Assembly (NCBI GenBank): GCA_964480525.1
Contig: CAYZOV010000001.1
Span: 1-64,000 of the forward strand
DNA: 64,000 nt
From: JAAZZIT01 sp964480525
GTDB taxonomy: Bacteria > Bacillota > Clostridia > Oscillospirales > Ruminococcaceae
Direction: 5' to 3'
Both the position numbers and the translations under genes were made by a program. Position 1 is the first letter of the stretch; each line of letters begins with the position of its first letter. This document shows, in pieces, positions 41,003 to 49,960 of this stretch. The notes beneath the pieces are model-generated. The model did not search any database. It had not been told where the DNA came from and worked only from the letters and a program-made list of their open reading frames with translations.

Positions 41003-41875
41003 TTAATTTTCAGTTTCGTGGGATTTTGAATAAACTTCGTATTCGTCCCAGATTTTTTCAAGTTTTTCAAATGTTTCCGTAACTCTCTCTCTTGCACGGA
41101 TAGAAACCGCCACAATAAGGGCATTTACAAGGCTTAGAGGTGCAACAAGGGAATCCACAAAACTAGCCATATCGCTCTGCGCCAACAAAACGTTGTCCGA
41201 ATACGGCACCAGCGGTGAAGATTTGCTGTCCGTAATGGCAATAACCTTTGCGCCGTGAGTTTTTGCGTATTTTAACGCCGTGACAGTCTGGTTTGAATAT
41301 CTCGGAAAAGATATTCCGATAATCACGTCGTCCTGACCGATTCTCAAAATCTGTTCAAACATTTCGCTTGCTGTAGAAGCAGTCACCAGTTTTACGTTAG
41401 GAAAAATCAAGTTAAAATAATACTTTATAAACGTAGCAAGCGAAGCCGAACTTCTGGCGCCGATTATGTAAATGGTTTTTGCGTCCATAATTTTGTCAAC
41501 GCATTGGTTAAAGTCCTCTTTTGAAGATTCTTCCAAAGTTTTTCTGATACGTTCAATGTCAAGGTTAAGCACTTTTTCCATAATATCGTTGTCGCCGATT
41601 TGGTCGCTTGTTACGTCGATTCTTTGCACAGCCGTAAGTTTGTTTCGCATAACGTCCTGCAATGCTTTTTGAAGCGACGGATAACCGTCAAAACCCAGTT
41701 CTGTTGCCATTCGCACAACCGTAGATTCGCTAACGCCCACCGTTGCGCCGATTTTTGCGGCAGTCATAAACGCCGCCTTGTCGTAATGTTCAAGAATATA
41801 ATTACCTATAAGTTTATGACCCTTAGAAAGAGTAGGCATTTTTTTCCTAATTTCCGAAAACAAATCGTTTTTCAT
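41003..41875 (-). CDS. RpiR/MurR-family regulator with SIS domain
   Basis: A 290-residue regulator. The N-terminal HTH (residues about 1-77) contains AKIGATVGVSESTVVRMATELGF, and the C-terminal SIS sugar-phosphate domain (about 120-250) contains IYIIGARSSASLATF and DVIIGISFPRYSNQT. The effector is probably a sugar phosphate, as in the family, but no sugar operon is adjacent. AAGGAG precedes the ATG. It may act elsewhere in the genome. Confidence 0.9.
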   Translation of the reverse strand: MKNDLFSEIRKKMPTLSKGHKLIGNYILEHYDKAAFMTAAKIGATVGVSESTVVRMATELGFDGYPSLQKALQDVMRNKLTAVQRIDVTSDQIGDNDIMEKVLNLDIERIRKTLEESSKEDFNQCVDKIMDAKTIYIIGARSSASLATFIKYYFNLIFPNVKLVTASTASEMFEQILRIGQDDVIIGISFPRYSNQTVTALKYAKTHGAKVIAITDSKSSPLVPYSDNVLLAQSDMASFVDSLVAPLSLVNALIVAVSIRARERVTETFEKLEKIWDEYEVYSKSHETEN

Positions 41876-41887
41876 AACAACTTCTCC

Positions 41888-42094
41888 TTATTCCCACAAA
41901 TCATTTTGAAATGCAATAATTTTTTCACGTCTTTTTTGGGTTTCACCCACATTAACCACATACCCGTATTCGTTTTTTTCTATTACGTCGCCCTCTTTTG
42001 CGTTGTGCGAAATTTCGTCTTTTTTAATTAAAACCTGCTGTTCGTCGTCCTCGCAAACGGCGTATTCGCCCTCGAATCTGTCTATGATAATCAT
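41888..42094 (-). CDS. DUF3006 small protein
   Basis: A 68-residue acidic protein starting MIIIDRFEGEYAVCEDDE, the DUF3006 pattern (IDRFEG.YAV.E). Its ATG overlaps the stop of the metallo-hydrolase gene (ATGA), and such genes often accompany ComEC-like hydrolases. Function is unknown; it may bind or regulate the hydrolase. Confidence 0.82.
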   Translation of the reverse strand: MIIIDRFEGEYAVCEDDEQQVLIKKDEISHNAKEGDVIEKNEYGYVVNVGETQKRREKIIAFQNDLWE

Positions 42095-43038
42095 TTTAAC
42101 AAATCATCGCCTTTCGTATTTGTTACGCTAAGTCCTTTTTTGTCCGAATAAAAAATAATCGTACCGCTTTCGTCCGTTCGCAACGTATAATCGGCAAACT
42201 TTTTAACCCTGCTTAAAACCTCGTCGTGAGGGTGTCCGTACTTGTTCCCCTCACCGCACGAAATAACGGCGTACCGTGGTTTTGTTGCGTCAAGAAGTTC
42301 CACCGACGAAGCCGTACTGCTTCCGTGATGACCAAGTTTCAACACTTTTGCGCTAAGTTTTTCCCCCGCACGTTCAACAAGGTCTGTTTCTGCTTCGTTT
42401 TCGGTGTCGCCCGTCAAAAGAAAGGTGTTTTCACCGTGGGTAATCTTTGTACAAACCGAATAATTATTAAGGTTTGACGATTCTCCCACAGGTGCAAAAA
42501 GTTCCACTTTTGACTGCCCCAGTTCCAACGTTTCGTCAACAGCAGCGTGAATTTTAAGTCCTTTGTTTTTAATTGCCGTCAAAAGATTTTCATACACCTT
42601 TGTTGTCGGCGTCATATCGCTGGGGATTTTCGGCAAAATCACGTTTTCCACCTGAAAATTTTCGATTATGTACGCAAGACCGCCGATATGGTCGCTGTGA
42701 GGGTGAGTGCCTATTACATATTTAAGTTTTGTCACGCCCTGTTCTTCAAGATATTGCGAAACAGTCACACCGCACTCTTTTTCTCCTGCGTCAATAAGCA
42801 TTGCTTCGCCGTCGGAAATTATGAGAGTACAATCCCCCTGCCCTACGTCGATAAAATGCACCGACATACTTGCGTCAACGGCTTTTTTGTCTGCCTGACC
42901 CAAAGCCTGCTTAATTTTGTTTGTGTCAATAACCCCTCTGTTTTCCAAAATTGCAACCACGGCGATTATTAACACTATAATTATGTAAATATACCTTTGT
43001 TTACTGCCTAGCGTTTTCCTTTTGTATTTTTTCTCCAT
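42091..43038 (-). CDS. Membrane-anchored ComEC/Rec2-like metallo-hydrolase
   Basis: A 315-residue protein with one N-terminal transmembrane helix (YIYIIIVLIIAVVAIL) and a metallo-beta-lactamase domain facing outside. HFIDVGQGDC begins the domain and the metal motif is THPHSDHIGG; GHHGSSTAS and HP near the end complete the site. The domain equals the C-terminal nuclease-like part of ComEC, here without the channel. It could degrade extracellular DNA or act on other phosphoesters. The gene overlaps ygiQ by 31 bases and DUF3006 by 4. Confidence 0.87.
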   Translation of the reverse strand: MEKKYKRKTLGSKQRYIYIIIVLIIAVVAILENRGVIDTNKIKQALGQADKKAVDASMSVHFIDVGQGDCTLIISDGEAMLIDAGEKECGVTVSQYLEEQGVTKLKYVIGTHPHSDHIGGLAYIIENFQVENVILPKIPSDMTPTTKVYENLLTAIKNKGLKIHAAVDETLELGQSKVELFAPVGESSNLNNYSVCTKITHGENTFLLTGDTENEAETDLVERAGEKLSAKVLKLGHHGSSTASSVELLDATKPRYAVISCGEGNKYGHPHDEVLSRVKKFADYTLRTDESGTIIFYSDKKGLSVTNTKGDDLLK

Positions 43039-44882
43039 TTTTCGTTACCTTTTTTCTGTTTGTCGTTTCTAACGTTTTTATGGAAATTATCCCCCTCTAC
43101 AAGACAGCCTTTGCCTTTACCGATAAGGTCGGTTCTGCCCGCCTTTTTCAAAGCGTCAATAATTTTCTGCTTGTTTTGAGGTTTATAATATTGCAACAAA
43201 GCTCTCTGCAAAGCCTTTTCTTCCTTGTCCTTAGCCACATAGACAGGCTCTAGGGTGTACGGGTCAAGTTCGGAATAAAACATTGCCGTGGAAATCGTAC
43301 CCGGCGTCGGGTAAAAGTCCTGAACCTGTTCAGGTCGAATGTTGTTTTCCTTTAGGAACACCGCAAGCTCCACAGCGTCTTTCATTGTGCTTCCGGGGTG
43401 AGATGACATAAGATATGGTACAAGGTATTGTTCTTTGCCCTTTTGTTTTGTAATTTCGTAAAATTTCTTTTGAAATCTCTTGTAAGCTTCGATATGAGGT
43501 TTGCCCATTTTGTCAAGCACAACAGCCGAACAATGCTCCGGTGCTACCTTTAGCTGTCCGCTGACGTGGTGTTCGATAAGTTCTTTCATAAAGCTGTCGT
43601 CTTTGTCCTCGATAAGATAGTCGTATCTTATTCCCGAACGGATAAACACCTTTTTCACCTTTGGAATTTGTCTTAGTTTTCTAAGCATTTCCAAATATTC
43701 CGTGTGGTCAACCTGCAAATTTTTACAAGGCGTCGGCGCAAGGCACTTTTTGCCCTTGCAAAGCCCCAGCGAAAGCTGTTTTTCGCAAGACGGAAATCTA
43801 AAGTTTGCCGTCGGTCCTCCCACGTCGTGAATATAGCCTTTAAAATCAGGCATTTTCGTAAGTTTAACCGCTTCTTCCAAAACGGATTTTTCGCTTCGTG
43901 TCTGAATACGTCTGCCCTGATGAAGTGCGATTGAACAGAAATTGCAAAAACCAAAACAACCTCTGTTGTGGGTGATAGAAAACTTAACTTCTTCTATGCC
44001 CGGCACACCCCCGTCTTTTTCGTAAATCGGGTGATAATTTCGCATATAAGGCAGGCTGTACACAAGGTCAAGTTCTTCGGTGGTAAGGGACGTCGGGGGC
44101 GGATTTTGAACAAGCATTACTTTGCCCTGACGCTGAATAACCGTTCTGCCGTAAATTTCGTCCTGCTGGTCGTATTGTATTCTTGTTGCTTTTGCGTACT
44201 GCTTTTTGTTAATTGTCACCTGTTCAAGGGACGGACATTCCACCGCCCCAATCGGGGTGTTTACAGGCTCGGTTAAATAGCACGTTCCCCTAACGTCCGT
44301 AATAGATTTAATGTTTTCCCCCGAATTAAGCCTGTTTGCAATTTCAATCATCGAATGTTCGCCCATTCCGTACATCAAAAGGTCAGCCTTGCTGTCCACC
44401 AAAATTGACGGCATAACGCCGTCGTTCCAGTAATCGTAATGTGCAAATCTTCTAAGCGACGCTTCCAAACCGCCCGTCAGCACGGGAATTTCAGGGTGAA
44501 GTTCTTTAAGTTTGTTGCAATAAACCGTCACAGCACGGTCAGGGCGTTTGCCTGCTTTTCCCCCTGCCGTATAAGCGTCGTCCGTCCTAAGTCTTTTTGC
44601 AACCGTATAATGCGCCACCATCGAATCTATGTTGCCTGCCGTAACAAGGTACGCAAGTCGTGGCGTTCCAAGTTTTTCAAAATCTTTGTTGTTTTTCCAG
44701 TTCGGTTGAGAAATTATTCCCACCGTATAACCGTGATATTCCAAAAGCCGTGAAATAATCGCCACGCCAAAACTAGGGTGGTCAACGTATGCGTCGCCCG
44801 TGATATAAACAAAATCAAGCTGTTTAATTCCACGCTTTTGCATATCCTCTTTAGAAATAGGCAAAAAGCCGTTGTTATCCAA
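43008..44882 (-). CDS. YgiQ-family radical SAM protein
   Basis: A 624-residue YgiQ-type protein. An N-terminal B12-binding-like region begins FLPISKEDMQKRG and contains DFVYITGDAYVDHPSFG. The radical SAM motif is CFGFCNFCS (Cys-x3-Cys-x2-Cys). A basic tail ends the protein. The reaction is unknown. The start is taken as TTG (44882), eight bases after AAGGAG; the TTG at 44909 would put the Shine-Dalgarno inside the gene. It overlaps the metallo-hydrolase gene. Confidence 0.9.
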   Translation of the reverse strand: MDNNGFLPISKEDMQKRGIKQLDFVYITGDAYVDHPSFGVAIISRLLEYHGYTVGIISQPNWKNNKDFEKLGTPRLAYLVTAGNIDSMVAHYTVAKRLRTDDAYTAGGKAGKRPDRAVTVYCNKLKELHPEIPVLTGGLEASLRRFAHYDYWNDGVMPSILVDSKADLLMYGMGEHSMIEIANRLNSGENIKSITDVRGTCYLTEPVNTPIGAVECPSLEQVTINKKQYAKATRIQYDQQDEIYGRTVIQRQGKVMLVQNPPPTSLTTEELDLVYSLPYMRNYHPIYEKDGGVPGIEEVKFSITHNRGCFGFCNFCSIALHQGRRIQTRSEKSVLEEAVKLTKMPDFKGYIHDVGGPTANFRFPSCEKQLSLGLCKGKKCLAPTPCKNLQVDHTEYLEMLRKLRQIPKVKKVFIRSGIRYDYLIEDKDDSFMKELIEHHVSGQLKVAPEHCSAVVLDKMGKPHIEAYKRFQKKFYEITKQKGKEQYLVPYLMSSHPGSTMKDAVELAVFLKENNIRPEQVQDFYPTPGTISTAMFYSELDPYTLEPVYVAKDKEEKALQRALLQYYKPQNKQKIIDALKKAGRTDLIGKGKGCLVEGDNFHKNVRNDKQKKGNEKWRKNTKGKR

Positions 44883-44914
44883 AATCTTAAACTCCTTTTT
44901 AATTTTCAAAAAAG

Positions 44915-47533
44915 CTATTCCATAGCCTGTTTTTCAAGCCATTCTTCTCTTGAAATAAGCACCTTTCTCGGTTTAGAACCGTCAGGCGCACCGATAATTC
45001 CTAAGTTTTCCATTTCGTCCATAACCCGTGCCGCACGTCCGTAACCCAGTTTTAATCTTCTTTGCAAATACGACGTAGAAGCCGTTCCGTTTTCCAAAAC
45101 AGCCTCCACCGCCTCGCAAAACAGCGGGTCAAGCGAAGTTTTTTCTTCCCCCGATTCCGTGTCCGTCAAAGTTTTTTCACCCTTTGCCATAGGAATATTC
45201 TTTTCGATTTCTTCGATTACGCTTTCGTCATACTTAGCCGTAATCTGATTTTTGAGGAAATTAACCACATCTCGCACTTCGCTTGTTGCAACGAAACTCC
45301 CCTGTATTCTCAAAGGCTTGTCAAGTCCAACAGGCATATAAAGCATATCGCCGTTGCCCAAAAGTTTTTCCGCACCGCCCGAATCAAGAATAACTCTGGA
45401 ATCGGTAAAGTTAGAAACTTTCAACGCCACACGGCTAGGGATATTCGACTTGATAAGACCCGTAATAACGTCAACTCTAGGCGACTGGGTAGCGATAATC
45501 AAGTGCATACCTGCCGCACGGGCCTTTTGCGCAATACGCAAAACCGACTGTTCAACTTCCTTTGACGCAACCATCATAAGGTCGGCAAACTCGTCGATAA
45601 CCACAACAACCTGTGCCATTTTTTCAAACTTAGGGCTGTCCTCGTCAAGACTTGCGTTATGTTTTTCCACAAATTCGTTGTATTCTTTTAAATCCCTCAC
45701 GCCGTTGTCTGCAAACATTGTGTAACGTTTTTCCATTTCGATAACCGCCCAGTTAAGCGCACCCGCAGCCTTTCGGGCGTCTGTAACAACAGGTATCAAA
45801 AGATGTGGAATACCGTTATAAATCGGGAACTCAACCTGTTTCGGGTCAATCAAAATAAGCTTAACTTCGTCAGGGGAAGCATGGTACAAAATGTTCATAA
45901 TAATAGAGTTTGTGAACACGGATTTACCCGAACCCGTTGTACCTGCGATAAGCATATGGGGCATTTTTGCGATATTTCCGATAATAATATTTCCCTCAAT
46001 ATCTCTGCCCACGGCAAAATTAAGTTTGCCGTCAGAGGTTTTGTATTCGTCGCTTTCGATAAGTTCACGAATAGACACCGTATCTCTGTTTTTGTTCGGA
46101 ATTTCAACACCCACGGCGGCTTTACCCGGAATAGGTGCTTCGATACGCACGCCCTTTGCCGCAAGATTAAGCGCAATATCATCAGAAAGTCCCGTAATTT
46201 TGCTAACCTTAACCCCTGCGGCAGGTTGCAATTCGTATCTTGTTACGGACGGACCTCTGGAAATTCCCACAATACGGCTCTGGATTCCGAAACTTTGAAG
46301 CGTAGACACCAACGTTTCGGATTTCGACTGAATTTCTTCCTGAATTTGTGACGGATTGCTGTTGTTATTGGCATAATTCAACAACGTAATAGGCGGTGCT
46401 TTGTACACGGCTTCCTGTTTGCCATAATCAAAAAATGTGTACTGACCGTCCCTGTCCACAAATATAGGACTTATTTCGTCGGTGTTTTGCTCCGTTGTCG
46501 TATCTTTTGACACGTCTTTTGCTTTTTTCTCACGCTTTTTCGCCGTCGGTTCAGGCATTTGCGGAATTTCGACCTTGTTTTCTTCGGCTTTTTCGCCAAC
46601 CGCATTTGAAAGTTCCGTTGACAAAACTATGTCAAGTGCAGGACTGTGGGCGATTTCGTCAACTTTCTGTGAAACGCTTTCTTCGATTTCGTCTGTTTCG
46701 TCCTTTTCGTCGGTTTCGTCCTCGTCCTGTATGTATTTTGCAACGTCAACACGCTTGTTTTTACGTTCTTCTTTAGGAATATTTTCAGGCGGAATTTTAG
46801 AGCCTTTTTTCTTTTCTTTCTTTTCTTCTTTCAATTTAAGTTCCGCTTTTTCGGCTCTTGCAACCTCACGTTCGTTGCGTTTTTCTTCGGCTCTGACAGC
46901 TTTTTCTTCGGAATATTCACGGTTGCTTTCTCTGACAGCCTTAACCCCGTTTCTGAACGGTCGGGTTAAAAAATCGAAAAATTCTATCAAAGTTAAATTT
47001 GTCAAAAGCATTACAAAAGTAAACGTCAGCAGTACAATTATAATAGAAGCACCAACCTTTTTGAAAATCGCAAGCAAAGGCCAGCCGATAAACGCCGAAC
47101 ACACACCGCCGCCGATAAGTTTTACCCCGTCGTCGTAAAGTCCCACAATTTTTTTCTGAAAACTTCCGCCCACGACTTCGCCCACAGCAAAAATCTGCAC
47201 GATTCCGCATATTAAAAACATCAGAATTATTCCCTGAATAATCTTTGTCAAAACCGCATTTTGGGATTTGTCGTTAGCAAGCATAACCGAAACATAGATA
47301 AGTTCAGGGCCTACCAAAAACGCACCCACTCCGAACAGACCACGGTTTATTTCGTAAAGCTTAGTCCACGCTCCGCCACCTTTTATCACAGTAACAAGAA
47401 TAGCCAAAATTCCCAAAGAAAAAAGTATGTACGACCAAAAACGACGGTTTTCCCCTCGTCTGGCTTCGCCGTTTTTTGCCACGCTTTTTGTCGTGGTACT
47501 TTTTTTCGTGGCAGGTTTTTTCTGTGTTGCCAT
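44915..47533 (-). CDS. ftsK: FtsK/SpoIIIE DNA translocase
   Basis: An 872-residue translocase. Four N-terminal transmembrane segments (about 30-180) precede a charged linker (about 200-390, rich in EK and D). The motor has Walker A GTTGSGKS, the VVVIDEFADLMM Walker B, and a C-terminal gamma winged helix (LQRRLKLGYGRAARVMDEME) that reads chromosome polarity sequences. It moves DNA at division or, as SpoIIIE, during sporulation. The tepA/ylzJ-like genes nearby match the Bacillus tepA-ylzJ-spoIIIE order, with uppP inserted. GGAGG precedes the ATG. Confidence 0.95.
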   Translation of the reverse strand: MATQKKPATKKSTTTKSVAKNGEARRGENRRFWSYILFSLGILAILVTVIKGGGAWTKLYEINRGLFGVGAFLVGPELIYVSVMLANDKSQNAVLTKIIQGIILMFLICGIVQIFAVGEVVGGSFQKKIVGLYDDGVKLIGGGVCSAFIGWPLLAIFKKVGASIIIVLLTFTFVMLLTNLTLIEFFDFLTRPFRNGVKAVRESNREYSEEKAVRAEEKRNEREVARAEKAELKLKEEKKEKKKGSKIPPENIPKEERKNKRVDVAKYIQDEDETDEKDETDEIEESVSQKVDEIAHSPALDIVLSTELSNAVGEKAEENKVEIPQMPEPTAKKREKKAKDVSKDTTTEQNTDEISPIFVDRDGQYTFFDYGKQEAVYKAPPITLLNYANNNSNPSQIQEEIQSKSETLVSTLQSFGIQSRIVGISRGPSVTRYELQPAAGVKVSKITGLSDDIALNLAAKGVRIEAPIPGKAAVGVEIPNKNRDTVSIRELIESDEYKTSDGKLNFAVGRDIEGNIIIGNIAKMPHMLIAGTTGSGKSVFTNSIIMNILYHASPDEVKLILIDPKQVEFPIYNGIPHLLIPVVTDARKAAGALNWAVIEMEKRYTMFADNGVRDLKEYNEFVEKHNASLDEDSPKFEKMAQVVVVIDEFADLMMVASKEVEQSVLRIAQKARAAGMHLIIATQSPRVDVITGLIKSNIPSRVALKVSNFTDSRVILDSGGAEKLLGNGDMLYMPVGLDKPLRIQGSFVATSEVRDVVNFLKNQITAKYDESVIEEIEKNIPMAKGEKTLTDTESGEEKTSLDPLFCEAVEAVLENGTASTSYLQRRLKLGYGRAARVMDEMENLGIIGAPDGSKPRKVLISREEWLEKQAME

Positions 47534-47566
47534 TTTACGTCCTCCAAATTTTTTGTTCTTTAAAAA

Positions 47567-48424
47567 TTAAATTGAAAACGGGTGTCCCATAATGCTTTCG
47601 GCGATTGAAATAATTATCACAACAACGCCCAAAACCCCCGTGTAATAACCGAAATACTTGAATTTATCGCTTTTTACAAGCCAGTTTACCATTTTAATTG
47701 CACAAATTCCCACAACTGCGGCAACGACAAAACCGATAATATATGTAAATTCAAAGGTGATTCCCTCTTTTACCGCGTCGCCCACTTCAAGAATACAACC
47801 GCCCAAAATCGCCGGGATTCCCAAAATAAACGAATACTTCACGGCTGTTTCTCTTGTAAATCCCGTGAAAAGTCCCGACGAAATCGTCGAACCCGAACGT
47901 GAAACCCCCGGCAAAAGTGCCACGCCTTGAAAAAAACCCACGAAAACAGCGTCCTTTGTGGTGACGTCCTTTGGCTTTTTGTTGCCTTTTAAACATTTGT
48001 CGGACATAATCAAAATAATTGCGGTGTAAATAAAGCACACACCCTCCGCAAAAATCGAAGCGTCCTCGCTTATGCCCTCGAAAAATCCCTTGAAAAAGAA
48101 AAACGGAATAAGCATTGCGGTGGAAATAATCACCATGACAATCATGTTTCTTTCAGGATTCATATTTTTAATTGTAAATTTTTTCTGAAATATTTCTTTA
48201 ATCATTACGCCTAATTCTTTTATAAGTGCGATAATCGTTTCCTTAAATGCGAAAAACACCGCCACCAAAGTGCCCAAGTGCAAAATTGCGGAAAACATAA
48301 GCGCCCCCTCACCGCTGTTTCCCGTAAAGTGCTGGTAAAGTGACAAATGCCCCGAACTTGACACGGGCAAAAATTCAGTCAACCCCTGAATTATCGCCTG
48401 AAAAATTGCGTCCAAAATACCCAT
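47567..48424 (-). CDS. uppP: Undecaprenyl-diphosphatase (BacA/UppP)
   Basis: A 285-residue integral membrane phosphatase recycling undecaprenyl pyrophosphate for wall synthesis. GLTEFLPVSSSGHL holds the first catalytic block and PGVSRSGST the second, as in UppP; about eight helices are present. Overexpression of family members raises bacitracin resistance. AAAGGA precedes the ATG. It lies between the ylzJ-like gene and ftsK. Confidence 0.94.
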   Translation of the reverse strand: MGILDAIFQAIIQGLTEFLPVSSSGHLSLYQHFTGNSGEGALMFSAILHLGTLVAVFFAFKETIIALIKELGVMIKEIFQKKFTIKNMNPERNMIVMVIISTAMLIPFFFFKGFFEGISEDASIFAEGVCFIYTAIILIMSDKCLKGNKKPKDVTTKDAVFVGFFQGVALLPGVSRSGSTISSGLFTGFTRETAVKYSFILGIPAILGGCILEVGDAVKEGITFEFTYIIGFVVAAVVGICAIKMVNWLVKSDKFKYFGYYTGVLGVVVIIISIAESIMGHPFSI

Positions 48425-48449
48425 AAAATTCGTCCTTTCATTTATGTGA

Positions 48450-48584
48450 TTAAAATATCAATTTCAAATAATCATACGGATTAGTTGAAAAAAATTCGTC
48501 CTTTTCGCAGTCTTTTATATAAGAATTTTCACCTGTCATATCATTTCTCACAACGTCGTATAAATTAACAATCGTCTGAAACAT
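48450..48584 (-). CDS. YlzJ-like small protein
   Basis: A 44-residue frame starting at ATG 48584, overlapping the end of tepA by 20 bases. It ends EFFSTNPYDYLKLIF, and the STxPxDYL pattern matches the C-terminal part of YlzJ-like proteins, which lie between tepA and spoIIIE in Bacillus. The position here is the same. AGGAG lies 13 bases upstream, which is long, so a later GTG (48551) is possible. Function is unknown. It is shorter than Bacillus YlzJ. Confidence 0.55.
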   Translation of the reverse strand: MFQTIVNLYDVVRNDMTGENSYIKDCEKDEFFSTNPYDYLKLIF

Positions 48585-49287
48585 CTTTGCTCGGTTTCTC
48601 CTTTTGACTGTGATTTTCTATCATATCGTACAAGCACTCTATTGCGTCACTAAGACCGCCCAAATGGTCTATAATCCCCTCTTTTACGGCACTTTCGCCG
48701 TCCAAAACACTTCCCACGTCCATTACAAGTTCGCCGTTTTTAAGCATAAGTTGTTTAAAACGTTCAGACGAAATTTTGGAATTATCAGACACAAAACGCA
48801 CGATTCTCTCTTGCATTTTATCAAAATATGAAAGCGTTTGAGGAACGCCCAAAACAAGTCCGCTCATTCTAATGGGATGAATTGTCATTGTTGCCGACGG
48901 AACAATAAACGACTTTTTGGCGCACACCGCAAGAGGAACGCCGATTGAGTGACCCCCGCCCACAACAAGGGACACCGTGGGGGTTTTCATTCCTGCGACA
49001 ACCTCGGCAATAGCAAGCCCTGCTTCAACGTCGCCACCCACCGTGTTGAGAATTATCACCAAACCCTCGATTGACCTGTCCTGTTCAATAGCAACAAGGG
49101 CGGGAATTATATGCTCGTATTTTGTGGTTTTGTTTTGGGGCGGCAAAATATAATGCCCCTCGACCTGCCCGATAATATTCAGACAATGTATTAAATGTCT
49201 GGCGTCGGGAAGTCTGACTTGACCGAAACGCTCGATTAGTTCAATCTGTTCGTGGGTTTCGTCACAGTCTTTTTCAAATTCCTCCAA
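48565..49287 (-). CDS. tepA: TepA-type Clp-like serine protease
   Basis: A 240-residue ClpP-fold protein of the TepA (translocation-enhancing) family. ILNTVGGDVEAGLAIAEV, then GGHSIGVPLAV with the nucleophile Ser, and TIHPIR with the catalytic His. Bacillus TepA was proposed to assist protein export and degrade signal peptides. The start is put at TTG (49287), six bases after AGAGGTG; the GTG at 49296 overlaps that site. A long leader (promoter at 49519-49547) contains a structured RNA. Confidence 0.87.
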   Translation of the reverse strand: MEEFEKDCDETHEQIELIERFGQVRLPDARHLIHCLNIIGQVEGHYILPPQNKTTKYEHIIPALVAIEQDRSIEGLVIILNTVGGDVEAGLAIAEVVAGMKTPTVSLVVGGGHSIGVPLAVCAKKSFIVPSATMTIHPIRMSGLVLGVPQTLSYFDKMQERIVRFVSDNSKISSERFKQLMLKNGELVMDVGSVLDGESAVKEGIIDHLGGLSDAIECLYDMIENHSQKEKPSKDVSDDC

Positions 49288-49296
49288 AATTTTCAC

Positions 49297-49518
49297 CTCT
49301 TTAAAAGTTTTCTCAATTACTCTTAAATACTATTATGCAAAAATTTTGTGAAAATATACTCCCGAAACGTCCATTCAAAAAGTCGAAACTTTGTATACGC
49401 TGTTATTATTCTATAAAATCTGCTCAAATCGGGTACTTTTGTGGTTTCGCACAGCGAAATTGCCGTCGGTGTTGACGGCAAAACAAAATACCCAAACGTA
49501 AAGCTTTAGCTTACACTT
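49297..49518 (-). other. Long 5' leader of tepA
   Basis: No gene is supported here. From the predicted start (about 49512) to the tepA codon is about 225 nt. It holds the three-way junction at 49432-49493 and, nearer tepA, a weak hairpin AAAGT-TTCG-ACTTT (around 49386-49400) followed by two further Ts. Confidence 0.5.
49432..49515 (-). ncRNA. Candidate structured leader RNA (three-way junction)
   Basis: On the minus strand an outer stem GGGTATTTTGT / ACAAAAGTACCC (one bulge) encloses two perfect hairpins: TTGCCGTC-AACACC-GACGGCAA (plus 49460-49481) and TTTCGC-TGT-GCGAAA (plus 49445-49459). A further hairpin (GTAAGCTAAAGCTTTAC) lies at the 5' end. It starts a few bases after the predicted transcription start. 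It does not match any riboswitch class I can recall. Confidence 0.5.
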
Positions 49519-49547
49519 ATTATAACATACCGATGAGAAAATTGCAA
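49519..49547 (-). promoter_or_regulatory. Promoter of the tepA leader transcript
   Basis: Minus strand TTGCAA, 17 bases, TATAAT. Start near 49512, directly before the structured element. Confidence 0.7.
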
Positions 49548-49576
49548 GATTTATTGCAAAATCTTGCAAAGTTTTT

Positions 49577-49610
49577 AAAAAAATACAGTCGGAAAACCAC
49601 TTTCCGACCG
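49577..49610 (-). terminator. Terminator of the his operon
   Basis: Minus strand CGGTCGGAAA / TTTCCGACTG stem, loop GTGGT, then seven Ts. It follows hisE by ten bases. Confidence 0.88.
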
Positions 49611-49619
49611 ATTTTTCAA

Positions 49620-49958
49620 TTATGAATTTTTGTCCACCGTGTGAAATGTTTTGAGGTTGCCGATTTTTTCGTTACGCTCCTCCAAAACTTTCTCAACGTC
49701 TTTCCAATCAAGTCCCTGATTTGCACAAAGCACCATAACGTGGTACAAAAGGTCGTTGATTTCGTTCATAAGCTCGTCATTGTCGCCGTTTTTTGCGGCA
49801 ATAACAGTTTCGGTCGCCTCTTCGCCAACCTTTTTGCAAATTTTGTCCACTCCCTTGTCAAAAAGGTACGCTGTGTAGGAATTTTCCTGTGCCTCACCCT
49901 TTTCGTAAGCAAGCTTTCTTTGCTTAATTACTTCAAAAATTTCTTCATATACTGTCAT
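49620..49958 (-). CDS. hisE: Phosphoribosyl-ATP pyrophosphatase
   Basis: A 112-residue MazG-like enzyme cleaving PR-ATP to PR-AMP and diphosphate in histidine synthesis. The acidic metal block GEEATETVIAAKNGDNDELMNE is characteristic (Glu-x2-Glu...Glu-x2-Asp pattern). It is separate from hisI rather than fused. The ATG follows the hisI stop by two bases. It is the last gene of the operon. Confidence 0.94.
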   Translation of the reverse strand: MTVYEEIFEVIKQRKLAYEKGEAQENSYTAYLFDKGVDKICKKVGEEATETVIAAKNGDNDELMNEINDLLYHVMVLCANQGLDWKDVEKVLEERNEKIGNLKTFHTVDKNS

Positions 49959-49960
49959 TT

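Noticed and set aside
46482..47138. Ser/Phe-rich plus-strand frame opposite ftsK
   Set aside because: Antisense of the charged linker of FtsK (E/K codons read as S/F); not a gene.
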